From Lactobacillus sp. PV034 (GTDB lineage: Bacteria > Bacillota > Bacilli > Lactobacillales > Lactobacillaceae), in assembly GCF_014522305.1 (NCBI RefSeq), contig NZ_CP041982.1, positions 67,001 to 131,000 of the forward strand: a stretch of DNA of 64,000 nt. The letters run 5' to 3'. A model generated the notes under the pieces. It searched no databases and was not told where the DNA came from. It saw only the letters and a list, made by a program, of their open reading frames with translations. The translations under genes were made by a program, and so were the position numbers. Shown here piece after piece: positions 17,501-24,196 of the stretch. The stretch's first letter is position 1. Every line of letters starts with the position of its first letter.

Positions 17501-20347
17501 GATACTGCTAGTGAAGTAGCTTCAATGGCCAGTGAACATTCTGCTAACTCTGCTGTTGCCAGTGCCGCAGAAAAGGCTTCAAGTGCTGCAAGCAGTGCTA
17601 AATCAGCTGCAGATCTTGCAAATAGTGCAGCTAGTGTTGCAAGTAGCGCTGCTAGTGATGCGGTAGATCAACATGCTAAAGCCTCAGAAGCTGATCAACT
17701 AGCTTCAAGTGCAGCCAGCGTTGCTAATAGTGCAGCTGATGAAGCTGATAGTTATGCTAAAGCTGGTAATACCAGTGCAGCAAGTAGTGCAGCCAGTGTA
17801 GCTAGTGCCGCAAGTTCAGCAGCCAAGAGTGCAGAACAAGCTGCTTCAAGTGCTGCAAGTCAAGCAATTGAAGATGAAAAGAAGGCTTCAGAGGCTGCAA
17901 GCATCGCCAAGAGCGCTGCTGATGATGCAACTAACTTTGATAGTGAAGCAACGAAGGCTAAGAGTGAAGCAGAAGACAACTTGAACCAAGGTAGTAATTC
18001 TGTTGATAGTGCTAGTGCATCTGCAAGTGCCGCATCAAGTTCAGCTGATAAGACTAGTTCATATGCAAGCATCGCAAGTAGTGCTGCTAGCGCAGCAAGT
18101 TCAGATGAAAGTGCTGCTTCGACGTCAACTAGTGCCGCAAGTTCTTCAGCAAGTCATGCAAGCAAGACTGCTAGTGAAGTAGCCTCAATGGCCAGTGAAC
18201 ATTCAGATAATTCACTTGTATCAAGTGCCGCAGAAAAGGCCTCAAGTGCTGCTAGCCTTGCTTCAAGTGCCGCAGATACAGCATCCAGTGCCACAAGCGA
18301 TGCGTCAGAAGCTGCAAGTTCAGCAAGTGATGAATACAAGAAGGCTAGCGAAGCAGATTCAATGGCCAAGAGTGCAGCTAGTGAAGCTTCAATTGCTAAA
18401 AGTGAAGCTGAAAGTGCTGCAGCAGCCGGTGACACTAGTGCCGCAAGTTCAGCCGCAGAAAAGGCAAGTAGTGCCGCTTCTGTTGCCAAGAGTGCCGAAA
18501 GTGCTGCAAGTACTGCAGCTTCAACAGCTCAAAGTCAAGCTAGTGTAGCAAGCAGTGCTGCTAGCGTCGCTAGTGAAATGGCAAAAATTGCTAGTGAAGC
18601 TGATGAAGAAGCATCTGATGCTAAGGATGAAGCCAGCGATGCTATCAAGGCATCTGATGCCGCCAGTCATGCCAATGAAGACGCACAAAGTGCGGAAAGT
18701 TCCCATACTGACACTAGTTCATACGCAAGTATTGCAAGTAGTGCTGCCAGTGCTGCGGGTAGCTACAACAGCATTGCTTCAGAAAATGCTAGCGCCGCAT
18801 CAAGTTCAGCAAGCCATGCAAGTGATACTGCCAGTGAAGTAGCCTCAATGGCCAGTGACTATCCAAATAATTCAGTTGTTGCGAGCGCTGCAAAAAAAGC
18901 CTCAAGTGCTGCAAGCAGTGCCAAGAGTGCAGCAAACGTTGCAAGTAGCGCAGCTAAAACTGCAAGTAGTGTTGCCAGCGATGCAAGCAAGCAACGTGAA
19001 AAAGCAGCTAAAGCTGATCAAGATGCTTCAACTGCCGCAAGTCTTGCTAATGCTGCTGCTAGTGCTGCGTCAAGTTATGCTAAAGAGGGAAATGCTAGCG
19101 CCGCTCAAAAGGCCACTGATATTGCAAGTAGTGCTAGTGCCGCTGCTAAGCGTGCAGAAGATGTAGCAAGCAGTGCTGCTAGCCAAGCAATTGAAGATGA
19201 AAAGAAGGCTTCGCAAGCTGCAAGTCTAGCCAAAAGTGCCGCTGATGAAGCTGCTAAGTTTGATAGTGAAGCAACTAAGGCTAAGAGTGAAGCTGAAGAT
19301 AACTTAAAACAAGAAAGTGATGCTATTAAGACTGCAAGTAGTGCCGCAAGTGCCGCAAGCAGCTCTTCCGATAAAGTTAGTTCGTATGCAAGCATTGCAA
19401 GTAGTGCTGCCAGTTCTGCTGGTTTAGATCAGAGCGTTGCAGCTACTTCAACTAGTGCTGCAAGTAGTTCAGCAAGTCATGCAGGCAATACTGCCAGTGA
19501 AGTAGCTTCAATGGCATCTGAGTATGCAGGTAATTCGGCTGTCTCAAGCGCTGCTTCAAAGGCAAGTAGTGCCGCTAGTCTAGCCAAAAGTGCCGCCTCA
19601 ACTGCTGCTAGTGCGGCTAGTGATGCTTCAAATGCTGCAAGTTTGGCGAGTGAAGAATACAAGAAGGCCAGTGAAGCAGATTCAGTGGCCAAGAGTGCTG
19701 CTAGTGCTGCCTCAACTGCAAAGAGCCTAGCTTCAAGTGCCGCTACCGCTGGAGATCTGAGTGCCGCAAGCAATGCTGCCAGTTTAGCAAGTAGTGCAGC
19801 TAGCGTAGCTTTAAGTGCTGAAAGTGTAGCAAGTTCTGCCGCTTCAACAGCACAAAGTCAAGCTAGTGTAGCAAGCAGTGCCGCTAGTGTCGCAAGCGAA
19901 ATGGCTAAAAAAGCAAGTGAAGCAGATAGTATCGTAAATGTAGCTAAGAGTGAAGCCAGTGCTGCTATTGAACAAGCAAAATCAGAAGCTGATCAATCAA
20001 CTTCAAGTGTAGATTCCAGTGCTGCAAGTTCAGCTGAATCTGAAGCAACTTCGAGTGCCGATTCAAGCGCAAGCTCAAGTGCCGCTTCAGATACTGCTTC
20101 AAGTGCTGAGAATGTAAGTTCTGTCAGTGAAGCTGATACTAAACCAAGTGCAGAAAGTATCACTGTTTCAGGAACAGATAAGACTGCTGCTACAGCTAAC
20201 AAGCACCAGAATGAACACCGCTTACCTCAAACAGGTGTTGGTCAAAATGATCACACTGCTGGTATGCTCGGAATCTTAATTGCAAGTATTGGAAGTTTAT
20301 TAGGACTTGCCGGTGCAAGCAAACGCAGAAAAGATAAGGATCAATAA
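8501..20347 (+). CDS. Giant Ser/Ala-rich LPXTG surface adhesin (about 3,948 residues)
   Basis: The N-terminus has a YSIRK/G-S-like signal (FSLRKLSVGLASVMIGS) with likely cleavage near V-H-A (about residue 42). Residues about 150-600 form a repetitive beta-strand region rich in N, G and T (pattern like GNGHTISFGNAYLDIKS), suggesting a right-handed beta-helix binding head. A Bacterial-Ig-like module follows (about 640-745). Then come about 3,100 residues dominated by Ala and Ser, and a sortase signal: LPQTG from residue 3908, a hydrophobic segment and a KRRKDKDQ tail. I chose the ATG at 8501 because AGGGGA at 8488-8493 suits it better than the ATG at 8495. The gene follows two glycosyltransferases that probably glycosylate its Ser residues. 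It probably mediates adhesion or aggregation; the ligand is unknown. Confidence 0.93.
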   Translation: MSRKDLHKKDVFSLRKLSVGLASVMIGSFFFLSHDTDLVHADELKEPESAAVDQATLDAAGELANDTHLTNKISQQSEATTASEAATANSVSTASAEISMASSSSQSASSASESKEADELAHNEVSKNRSAEVHTVQVNTASLLATKAGTDSAALAQLGESKVTTPASNATAVANASEFVNAITNTSAAIIDVTSNIDLSSQSTLTVSSDAALRDVTINGNGHTISFGNAYLDIKSKDDQKLTISGATITGSNTNGIVSMDSGNNASVKFDDVTYTGTGLVNNTNTNVVFSGTNNITTNKNVYSVNAKSVTVQDGSNTTISASAGAISVPANTTGINVAGDLTLHRTGSTALSAGTGFVDASSPINITGNGKVDVEFDKVAGLTSKMGGIYIHNGADLNIKDNGSLTLNNNDSTTLDTTVINVANSGDTNINVLDNGSLNMKGSVNQSVIYFQGNGNLRVNGEKATVNIDVTGKAASRVFDLKTGNGIYVNNGGTFDIAYENNSGNGYNVIYAAAGTVLSFGNNSNVKLTSSGKNSTNLLGGKGAATITIYRPDSVVFDVQGSGAIISGLGGDINAHYVEMKNSANSDWSSAYKDADYNISKKSATTLGETNTDTTAGNSLLASLNNGKYFAFGTPDMHNAITLDDSSKITDQTKTLTGTTNANGYVTVHYYNGSDNNTAVNGLTYGLAAPGETSSDFVVKADANGKWSIDLTNAPLTAGSVIVVESMSQFTPAFATAYVASADSTYTDFSQYVDNANSIASIATSQASQADLSSATAELASAASVATSISDFDQQITNSIPTIGPDSSYTLTGFPPAAVQNNMASLALLAGGYDEEGNDVNPVASEVTTSLASAATAASSASSTAARIASAVAKYNSAAKPVMDAASQGSVAASAALQELNYSLAASQANAANNSTLGNSATSTANSYAAIASANATAAAKAGSLSSSAASLAKSLSDNIQSDVNSVASYAKDTISSVQSAQSQYLSAASTATSLTAEIISETATDLDSIASVATSNASVATSVATELSSYSNSYPNGITVSGYPIGIKGSVKPVETKVDSLSSVADSVASLAVGLSNVASSAHETAARLSYAAIDESAMHSATSAAAQKASDLTAAIEALSQNNTSEAAASLSAAASSNTDFANIDNQINNLVPILDKTSTSSPIGGAQSIANEASALAGIGEAASAFAKKKGLVAAQILLFEVQVAAAKETITSAASAASSAQIAASSATASVATKSNAISQLVDQYPDQLASYANSASSAYNISSTATGDVPSQGAKINAASSSVAKATRVVREGNNKANGAITNAANALAGDVNTANAMYIMAPDTAGAMQSPYYQTLYESMATLPQQLASYASEVNAVTSSAAAAQLAASSAESDAQRAKQAIADIDLAYASAASAYIDLKSQAASTAVSSTTSSANAASAATGNAQANQAAASSAASNAKDSVSSANTEIASAATNLTSLTNLSSANAINKVVADNLNNATKAKSNADSYAKVIADTSDLASSAASTAAREANSAAAASSAASTAASAAASYAAIVDSAKATGDTSLASSAASQAQAQIAKASQANSEAQSAASAASAAQSTANAALTTIVTAQTSLTSEANKIADYLSAAQTNVEQASAASLAASQANSGAIADKTNTDQTQTDINSAASDVKTASSAANSSASEADSYSKSAASQAASLATDLTSYSDNPIVVSAASAAKSLATVSSTAASNAADQAQTAKDLASTADSLTAAASTAAANASSAASAASSANNAASSYAALGNIAKAQLAASAASAASEAASTAASTAASLLSDAKKTSESASSAASAADKFASAAKVAAVTASVAASDADRAILAESYASNAASQASQAQSSAASTAASSTAVSSSASQATDSRSQATNTASSAGKNSDDATSTAGEVASMASAHPTNSLVASSATRASDDSEVASSAATKASSAADVASSAAQDAATQSTAATAASEAASSAAAKASSAASEAASFAKEGNVSAASSAASVASAANSDAAKVSSAAISASEAASLANSIASSAASEAASYQAIASSAASDAEIAKSEASDAIIGESAASQASEEAKLANTASTAVNSYEVVASSAASVARDYNSNANSASSSVAHTAEDTKAIADSVASMASEHASNEVVSSAAAKASSAATAASSAASSAASVAAYVSSITTDAATQSSIAADQDHVASEQAKLANSAASAADAAYKASDASAAVSLAAVASAAKSAEAVASSAASQALVDESEANKSIATLNSYAQEALNFESQASAAKSEAIDNLTKDSIADSIASGAASAANSSSIKTSDYASSAAVSSSAAQTEANKASQSTSSATNIASEASSTSSDVSSMASAHPTNSLVASAAVVANSAAKKASSAASAASVAKSNADSASSMASSAYEDAKSADTVAKSAASAANKAKSEADAASAAGNVSAANSAASLARSAASVAKSAESAAQAAARKASSAASIASQAATAASSTADIASQASTAASVAKSEAIEAIRGESAASAASSSASDAETAHTSASSDESAASSAASAAGSYSDIASEGASAAASSSSHASETASEVASLASDHPTNSVVASAAEKASSAASSAQSAADVASSASAVASNAASDAVIQRSTASEQEKAASEQASIANSLASAADSAYKASDADKAESLASQASEAARLASSAASAASNAASQAISDEETAKSAASVAKSAADDAAKFDDESTKAKSEAEDNLNQGSDSVDSASASSSAASSSADQTSSYASIASSAASSAGSDESAASTSTSEASSSASHAGDTASEVASMASEHSDNSLVSSAAEKASSAASLASSAADTASSATSDASEAASSASDEYKKASEADSIAKSAASEASVAKSEAESAAAAGDTSAASSAAEKASSAASVAKSAESAASSAASTAQSEASVASSAASVASEMAKKASEADSIATDAKSAASDAITGENSASQASEDAKSADVSHTNAASYESIASSAASAAGSYSNIASENASAASSSASNASDTASEVASMASEHSANSAVASAAEKASSAASSAKSAADLANSAASVASSAASDAVDQHAKASEADQLASSAASVANSAADEADSYAKAGNTSAASSAASVASAASSAAKSAEQAASSAASQAIEDEKKASEAASIAKSAADDATNFDSEATKAKSEAEDNLNQGSNSVDSASASASAASSSADKTSSYASIASSAASAASSDESAASTSTSAASSSASHASKTASEVASMASEHSDNSLVSSAAEKASSAASLASSAADTASSATSDASEAASSASDEYKKASEADSMAKSAASEASIAKSEAESAAAAGDTSAASSAAEKASSAASVAKSAESAASTAASTAQSQASVASSAASVASEMAKIASEADEEASDAKDEASDAIKASDAASHANEDAQSAESSHTDTSSYASIASSAASAAGSYNSIASENASAASSSASHASDTASEVASMASDYPNNSVVASAAKKASSAASSAKSAANVASSAAKTASSVASDASKQREKAAKADQDASTAASLANAAASAASSYAKEGNASAAQKATDIASSASAAAKRAEDVASSAASQAIEDEKKASQAASLAKSAADEAAKFDSEATKAKSEAEDNLKQESDAIKTASSAASAASSSSDKVSSYASIASSAASSAGLDQSVAATSTSAASSSASHAGNTASEVASMASEYAGNSAVSSAASKASSAASLAKSAASTAASAASDASNAASLASEEYKKASEADSVAKSAASAASTAKSLASSAATAGDLSAASNAASLASSAASVALSAESVASSAASTAQSQASVASSAASVASEMAKKASEADSIVNVAKSEASAAIEQAKSEADQSTSSVDSSAASSAESEATSSADSSASSSAASDTASSAENVSSVSEADTKPSAESITVSGTDKTAATANKHQNEHRLPQTGVGQNDHTAGMLGILIASIGSLLGLAGASKRRKDKDQ
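14222..20061 (+). repeat. Nine tandem 217-221-residue units inside the adhesin, alternating A/B types
   Basis: The marker V-A-S-M-A-S (or close variant) recurs in frame at 14222, 14882, 15533, 16193, 16856, 17516, 18179, 18839 and 19502. The spacings are 660, 651, 660, 663, 660, 663, 660 and 663 nt. Odd copies share one type (a segment like DEYKKASEADS and E-M-A-K-K-A-S-E-A-D in the later ones). Even copies share another (a segment like IEDEKKASE, then KAKSEAEDNL). The true period is thus about 1,323 nt (441 residues). The last unit runs into the wall-spanning tail. Confidence 0.9.
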
Positions 20348-20362
20348 ATTAATTGATTGATA

Positions 20363-20398
20363 AAAGGAGTACTAACTTAAGTGGAAGTACTCCTTTTT
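20363..20398 (+). terminator. Intrinsic terminator after the adhesin gene
   Basis: AAAGGAGTACT (20363-20373) pairs with AGTACTCCTTT (20386-20396), followed by more T residues. Confidence 0.85.
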
Positions 20399-20410
20399 CT
20401 ATAAATTATC

Positions 20411-20439
20411 TTGACGCTTATCTAACGAATAGGTATAAT
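20411..20439 (+). promoter_or_regulatory. Promoter of infC-rpmI-rplT
   Basis: TTGACG (20411-20416) and a perfect TATAAT (20434-20439) are separated by 17 nt, directly upstream of the L20-type leader. This is one of the strongest consensus promoters in the window. Confidence 0.85.
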
Positions 20440-20445
20440 ATTGTA

Positions 20446-20556
20446 GTTGAGAACAAGAAGAAGCACCCGCTTCTCGCCTAAGTGCATAACCTCTAGGCTA
20501 ATCGATAATATCTGTTGATTAAAAGCGGGCGTTAACTTTGCCCGCTTTTTTCTTGT
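20446..20556 (+). promoter_or_regulatory. L20-type ribosomal protein leader with attenuator hairpin
   Basis: The leader of infC-rpmI-rplT contains a structured stretch (AGCACCCGCTTCTCGCC around 20462-20478). A strong hairpin, AAAAGCGGGC (20521-20530) with GCCCGCTTTT (20540-20549), follows with a T-run. In Firmicutes this operon is autoregulated by L20 binding a leader that imitates its rRNA site and causes early termination; position and structure fit. The CCCGCTT segment near 20466 could pair with the terminator's 5' arm to form the alternative fold. Confidence 0.75.
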
Positions 20557-20585
20557 CCTCGAAATTAACATGGAGGTGAATACTT

Positions 20586-21116
20586 ATTCCAAGAAATCTA
20601 ATCTTAAATGAAGATATCCGCGCACGTGAAGTTCGTTTGATTGGTGAAGATGGCCAACAAGTAGGTGTTGTATCTAAGAACGAAGCGTTGAATAAAGCAG
20701 CTGATGCTGGTTTAGATTTGGTTCTAATTTCCCCAAATGCCAAGCCACCTGTTGCACGAGTTATGGACTATGGTAAGTACAGATTCGAACAACAAAAGAA
20801 GGCCAAGGAAAACCGTAAGAACCAAAAGGTAATGGCTGTTAAGGAAATTCGTTTAAGTCCAACCATTGAAGGAAATGACTTCGATACTAAATTGAAGCAT
20901 GTACGTAAATTCTTGGGTAAAGGCGCTAAAGTTAGAGTTTCAATTCGCTTTAGAGGCCGTGCCATTACTCATAAGGAATTGGGTAAAGAAGTACTGGAAA
21001 AAATGGCTGATCAGGTTAGTGATATCTCAACTGTTACCACAAGACCTAAGATGGAAGGTCGTTCCATGTTTCTAATGCTTGCTCCTTTGAGTAAGAAAGA
21101 CAAAAAGAAAAAGTAG
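20586..21116 (+). CDS. infC: Translation initiation factor IF-3, ATT start codon
   Basis: A 176-residue IF-3 with the usual N-terminal domain, basic linker ([13 protein letters not shown]) and C-terminal domain. It binds the 30S subunit and checks start-codon choice. The start is an ATT at 20586, 9 nt after GGAGGTG (20572-20578). Reading from there gives [12 protein letters not shown], the conserved start of IF-3, whereas the downstream TTG at 20637 would remove the conserved first 17 residues. AUU starts in infC are known and allow autoregulation by IF-3. It is first in infC-rpmI-rplT, behind the L20-type leader. Confidence 0.93.
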   Translation: MPRNLILNEDIRAREVRLIGEDGQQVGVVSKNEALNKAADAGLDLVLISPNAKPPVARVMDYGKYRFEQQKKAKENRKNQKVMAVKEIRLSPTIEGNDFDTKLKHVRKFLGKGAKVRVSIRFRGRAITHKELGKEVLEKMADQVSDISTVTTRPKMEGRSMFLMLAPLSKKDKKKK

Positions 21117-21134
21117 TTAATTGGAGGAATAGAT

Positions 21135-21335
21135 ATGCCAAAGCAAAAAACACACCGCGCTTCAGCAAAACGTTTTAAGAGAACTGCTAATGGTGGTTTA
21201 AAGCGTCACCACGCATACACTGGACACCGTTTCCACGGTAAGACTAAGAAACAACGTCGTCATTTGAGAAAAGCTGCTATGGTTTCAAAGAGTGACTTAA
21301 AGCGCATCAAACAGATGGTTTCCCAAATGCATTAA
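21135..21335 (+). CDS. rpmI: 50S ribosomal protein L35
   Basis: A 66-residue, strongly basic protein with the L35 pattern: [15 protein letters not shown] at the start and the [10 protein letters not shown] segment. It is a component of the large ribosomal subunit. A GGAGG site lies upstream, and the gene sits between infC and rplT in the conserved order, controlled by the shared leader. Confidence 0.97.
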   Translation: MPKQKTHRASAKRFKRTANGGLKRHHAYTGHRFHGKTKKQRRHLRKAAMVSKSDLKRIKQMVSQMH

Positions 21336-21369
21336 TTTATAGAGAATACTTTTTGAGGAGGAATTATAG

Positions 21370-21732
21370 ATGCCAAGAACTAAGGGTGGAACCGTAACAC
21401 GTAAACGTCGTAAGAAGATTTTAAAATTAGCCAAGGGTTACCGTGGCTCAAAGCACGTACAATTTAAAGCAGCAAGTACTCAAGTATTTGTTTCACGTAA
21501 GTACGCATTCCGTGACCGTAAGCAAGTTAAGAGAGAATTCAGAAAGTTATGGATTGCTCGTATTAACGCTGCTGCAAGACAAAACGGTCTTTCATACAGC
21601 AAGTTAATGCACGGCTTAAAGCTTGCTGGTGTTGACATGAACCGTAAGATGTTAGCTGATATTGCTTACAACGATGAAAAGGCTTTTGCAGAATTAGCTG
21701 AAACTGCTAAGAAAGCTTTAGCAGCTGCTTAA
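21370..21732 (+). CDS. rplT: 50S ribosomal protein L20
   Basis: A 120-residue basic protein. The N-terminus has R-K-R-R-K-K and [10 protein letters not shown], and the C-terminal globular part has the conserved SYSKLMHGL and L-A-D-I-A segments. L20 binds 23S rRNA early in 50S assembly and in Firmicutes represses its own operon through the leader. RBS is GAGGAGG. A strong bidirectional terminator follows. Confidence 0.97.
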   Translation: MPRTKGGTVTRKRRKKILKLAKGYRGSKHVQFKAASTQVFVSRKYAFRDRKQVKREFRKLWIARINAAARQNGLSYSKLMHGLKLAGVDMNRKMLADIAYNDEKAFAELAETAKKALAAA

Positions 21733-21748
21733 TTTAAATAAGTATTTT

Positions 21749-21779
21749 AAAAGACCGAATCATTTGATTCGGTCTTTTT
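21749..21779. terminator. Bidirectional terminator between rplT and the minus-strand gene
   Basis: AAAAGACCGAATC (from 21749) pairs with GATTCGGTCTTTT (to 21778) and has A and T runs on both sides, so it can serve both converging genes. Its right edge overlaps the stop codon of the minus-strand gene. Confidence 0.85.
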
Positions 21780-22461
21780 ACTTACGTTTTTTTAGCAAAT
21801 CTTTCAATAGTTGGTCAGGGACATGTCGGGGACCGCGGATGGCTTTAACATTATAGTTAGCTAACTTCTTGAAAGTATATTGGTCTGAGGGGTATGAAAG
21901 TATTTTTTTAATGCGCATGACATGATTAATTTTGAGGTATTTATTGTGTTCATGATAAGGTAGATTAACTTCGAGAACTTGGCATTGGTAAATGATAGCG
22001 GAAATAGGAGCACCAACATACATAAAGATAATATCATTGGGCTTAATTTTGGTGCTTTGCTTCCAAATAATATTATCGACATTGTTAAAGGCATTCATAA
22101 TATCGAAGTACTTAGGATTAGCGGGGATAAGCCAGTAATGCTGCGGGCCATCAGGATAAATTGTGACTTGGTTAAAGCAATTTTGCCGAATATCTTTTAG
22201 GAGAGCGAGATAAGCAGAGCGCACTTCATCGACAAATTTACCTCGTTGACTAGAATGAATTGGCATGTATTCTTCTTCGATATCGAGATCAATTACTTTA
22301 CCCTTAACTTGATTAGGTGGAGTAATGGTAATTTGAGCTTCAAAATTATTAAAGAATTTTTTCTTATAAAAATAGAGTGAATCTTGTTTTCCAAAGCCGT
22401 ATTTTAATAATTTTTGCCCATCTGTTTGATATTGTTTAAAAATCGTGTTTTCTAGTCGCAT
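21778..22461 (-). CDS. Two-domain protein: MmcQ/YjbR-like plus EVE/PUA-like domain
   Basis: A 227-residue protein. The first half (F-x-F-G-K-Q-D-x-x-x-F-Y region and D-L-D-I-E-E-E-Y) resembles MmcQ/YjbR-type small DNA-binding-like domains. The second half (YWLIPANPKYFDI, then I-K-P-N-D-I-I-F-M-Y-V-G and I-x-Y-x-C-x-V-L-E-V) fits the EVE domain, a PUA-like fold that binds modified bases. I chose the start at 22461 because GAGGTGA lies 5 nt upstream of that ATG; the longer frame to 22530 lacks such a site. It is a lone minus-strand gene, convergent with rplT and divergent from yqeG. The role is unknown; recognition of modified nucleic acid is an inference from the EVE-like part. Confidence 0.65.
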   Translation of the reverse strand: MRLENTIFKQYQTDGQKLLKYGFGKQDSLYFYKKKFFNNFEAQITITPPNQVKGKVIDLDIEEEYMPIHSSQRGKFVDEVRSAYLALLKDIRQNCFNQVTIYPDGPQHYWLIPANPKYFDIMNAFNNVDNIIWKQSTKIKPNDIIFMYVGAPISAIIYQCQVLEVNLPYHEHNKYLKINHVMRIKKILSYPSDQYTFKKLANYNVKAIRGPRHVPDQLLKDLLKKRK

Positions 22462-22571
22462 TAATTTCACCTCATTTTCATTGTAAAACATTGCAATCAA
22501 GAACCCCAAAAATTTCTCTAAATGGCGCAATTTTGGTATATTATATATGAGAAAAAAGCGGAGATTTTTAA

Positions 22572-23090
22572 ATGTTATTTAGACCTCGTTATACAATAGA
22601 TACAATTTATAATTTAGATCCCAATACTTTAAAAAAGATGGGAATTAAAGCAGTTTTTAGTGATTTGGATAATACGTTACTTGCTTGGAATAAAGCTGAT
22701 TCTGCTAACGAAATGCAGAAATTGAACCAGCGCTTAAAGGCAGCCGGAATTAAATTGGTCGTTATTTCTAATAATAATGCTCAAAGAATAGGTAAAGTTC
22801 TCAATCCTTATGGTATTGATTTTATTGCTAAAGCACGTAAACCTTTACCTGTCGGAATTAATGAGGAATTGAAAAAATTAGGCTTGAAAAAAGATCAGGT
22901 TCTAATGATCGGTGACCAGTTAATTACTGATATTCAAGCAGGGAATTTAGCTGGAGTACCAACAGTGCTAGTAAAACCATTAGTCCAAACAGATAAGTGG
23001 AATACACGTATTAATCGTTTTTTTGAAAAGGGAATCTATTTCTTTTTAAATATGAAAAAGCCAGTAACTTTTGGGGAGAAACTTAAATGA
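22572..23090 (+). CDS. yqeG: YqeG-family HAD-IIIA phosphatase
   Basis: A 172-residue HAD-superfamily hydrolase of the YqeG type. Motif I is F-S-D-L-D-N-T-L (nucleophile Asp and acid/base Asp), motif II is V-V-I-S-N-N-N, and motif IV is M-I-G-D-Q-L-I-T-D-I. It probably dephosphorylates a small phosphate ester; the substrate is not known. It overlaps yqeH by 4 nt (ATGA) and leads the conserved yqeG-yqeH-nadD-yqeK-rsfS cluster. Confidence 0.92.
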   Translation: MLFRPRYTIDTIYNLDPNTLKKMGIKAVFSDLDNTLLAWNKADSANEMQKLNQRLKAAGIKLVVISNNNAQRIGKVLNPYGIDFIAKARKPLPVGINEELKKLGLKKDQVLMIGDQLITDIQAGNLAGVPTVLVKPLVQTDKWNTRINRFFEKGIYFFLNMKKPVTFGEKLK

Positions 23091-24196
23091 GTGAAGAATT
23101 ACGTTGTATTGGTTGTGGAAGTATTTTACAAGATAAAGATCCAAAAAAGTCGGGATATTTACCAGCTTCTGCACTAAAAAAAGCTATGGAAGAAGATAAC
23201 GCGGAAGTATACTGCCAACGTTGTTTCCGTTTGCGTCACTATAATGAAATTATGCCAGTTGAAGAAAATAATGATGACTTTTTGGCTTTATTAAATTCTA
23301 TTTCAGAAAAGAATGCCTTAGTAGTCAATGTTGTCGATTTATTTGATTTTAGTAATTCATTGATTACATCACTTAAACGTTTTATTGGGGATAATGAGTA
23401 TATTTTAGTGGGTAATAAAGTAGACCTTTTCCCTAAGAATACTAAAGAGTCTAAGGTCAAGGACTGGATGCGCCAAGAAGCTAATCGTAATGGCTTGTAT
23501 CCGGAAAAGATTTTCTTAGTGAGTGCTGCCAAGAAGAAAAATCTTGATCCTTTGATTGATTTTATTGCTAAAAAGGGTAAGGATAAGGATATTTACTTTG
23601 TAGGGACAACTAATGTTGGAAAATCTACTTTGATTAATGCAATTTTATCAGCACGTAGTGATTTGAAGGAATTAATTACCACTTCTAAATTCCCTGGAAC
23701 TACTCTTGATGAAATTAAAATTCCACTAGATAATGGTCACTATTTAATTGATACACCCGGAATTTTAAGTAAGAAGCAATTAGCTAGTCACTTAACTGGG
23801 AAGGAATTAGAAGTAGTTGAACCGAAGAAGCCATTAAAGCCAGCTACTTATCAGTTGTTACCCGGCCAAACTATTTTCTTAGCAGGATTGGGTCGGTTTG
23901 ATTATATTGATGGGCCGTCAGCAGGCTTTACGATTTATGTGGCACGCGATCTTTATTTGCACCGCACTAAGACGGAAAATGCAGATGAATTTTACCAAAA
24001 ACATAAGGATGATCTGTTATTACCACCAAGTAAGGAAGATGATCTTGGACCACTCAAGGGCCAAACTTTTAGACCAAAGCAAAAAAGTGATATTTTGTTT
24101 GGTGGTGTTGGCTTCATTACCGTACCAAAAGATGTGGTAGTCAAAGCCTACACACCTGATGGAATTGGATTAGGAATTAGAAGAGCGTTGATTTAA
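23087..24196 (+). CDS. yqeH: Ribosome biogenesis GTPase YqeH
   Basis: A 369-residue circularly permuted GTPase. A zinc finger comes first (Cys7, Cys10, Cys43, Cys46). The G motifs follow in permuted order: G4 (VGNKVDLF), G5 (VSAAKKK), G1 (GTTNVGKST), G2 and G3 (DTPG). YqeH is needed for 30S subunit assembly in Bacillus. The gene overlaps yqeG at its start and nadD by one base at its end. In many Firmicutes yhbY lies between yqeH and nadD; it is absent here. Confidence 0.95.
   Translation: MSEELRCIGCGSILQDKDPKKSGYLPASALKKAMEEDNAEVYCQRCFRLRHYNEIMPVEENNDDFLALLNSISEKNALVVNVVDLFDFSNSLITSLKRFIGDNEYILVGNKVDLFPKNTKESKVKDWMRQEANRNGLYPEKIFLVSAAKKKNLDPLIDFIAKKGKDKDIYFVGTTNVGKSTLINAILSARSDLKELITTSKFPGTTLDEIKIPLDNGHYLIDTPGILSKKQLASHLTGKELEVVEPKKPLKPATYQLLPGQTIFLAGLGRFDYIDGPSAGFTIYVARDLYLHRTKTENADEFYQKHKDDLLLPPSKEDDLGPLKGQTFRPKQKSDILFGGVGFITVPKDVVVKAYTPDGIGLGIRRALI

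Noticed and set aside
11904..19166. Plus-strand alternative-frame open frames rich in Gln, Val and Leu in the adhesin gene
   Set aside because: They are +1-frame shadows of Ser/Ala codons, repeated with each unit and without start signals.
16831..19773. Long minus-strand open frames rich in Ala, Leu and Ser within the adhesin repeats
   Set aside because: They mirror the AGT/GCA codon repeats of the real gene, have no ribosome-binding sites and recur at the same place in each repeat unit.
14222..20061. Regularly spaced repeats as a possible CRISPR array
   Set aside because: The period is about 660 nt, the repeats are coding and in frame, and there are no spacers of 30-40 nt.
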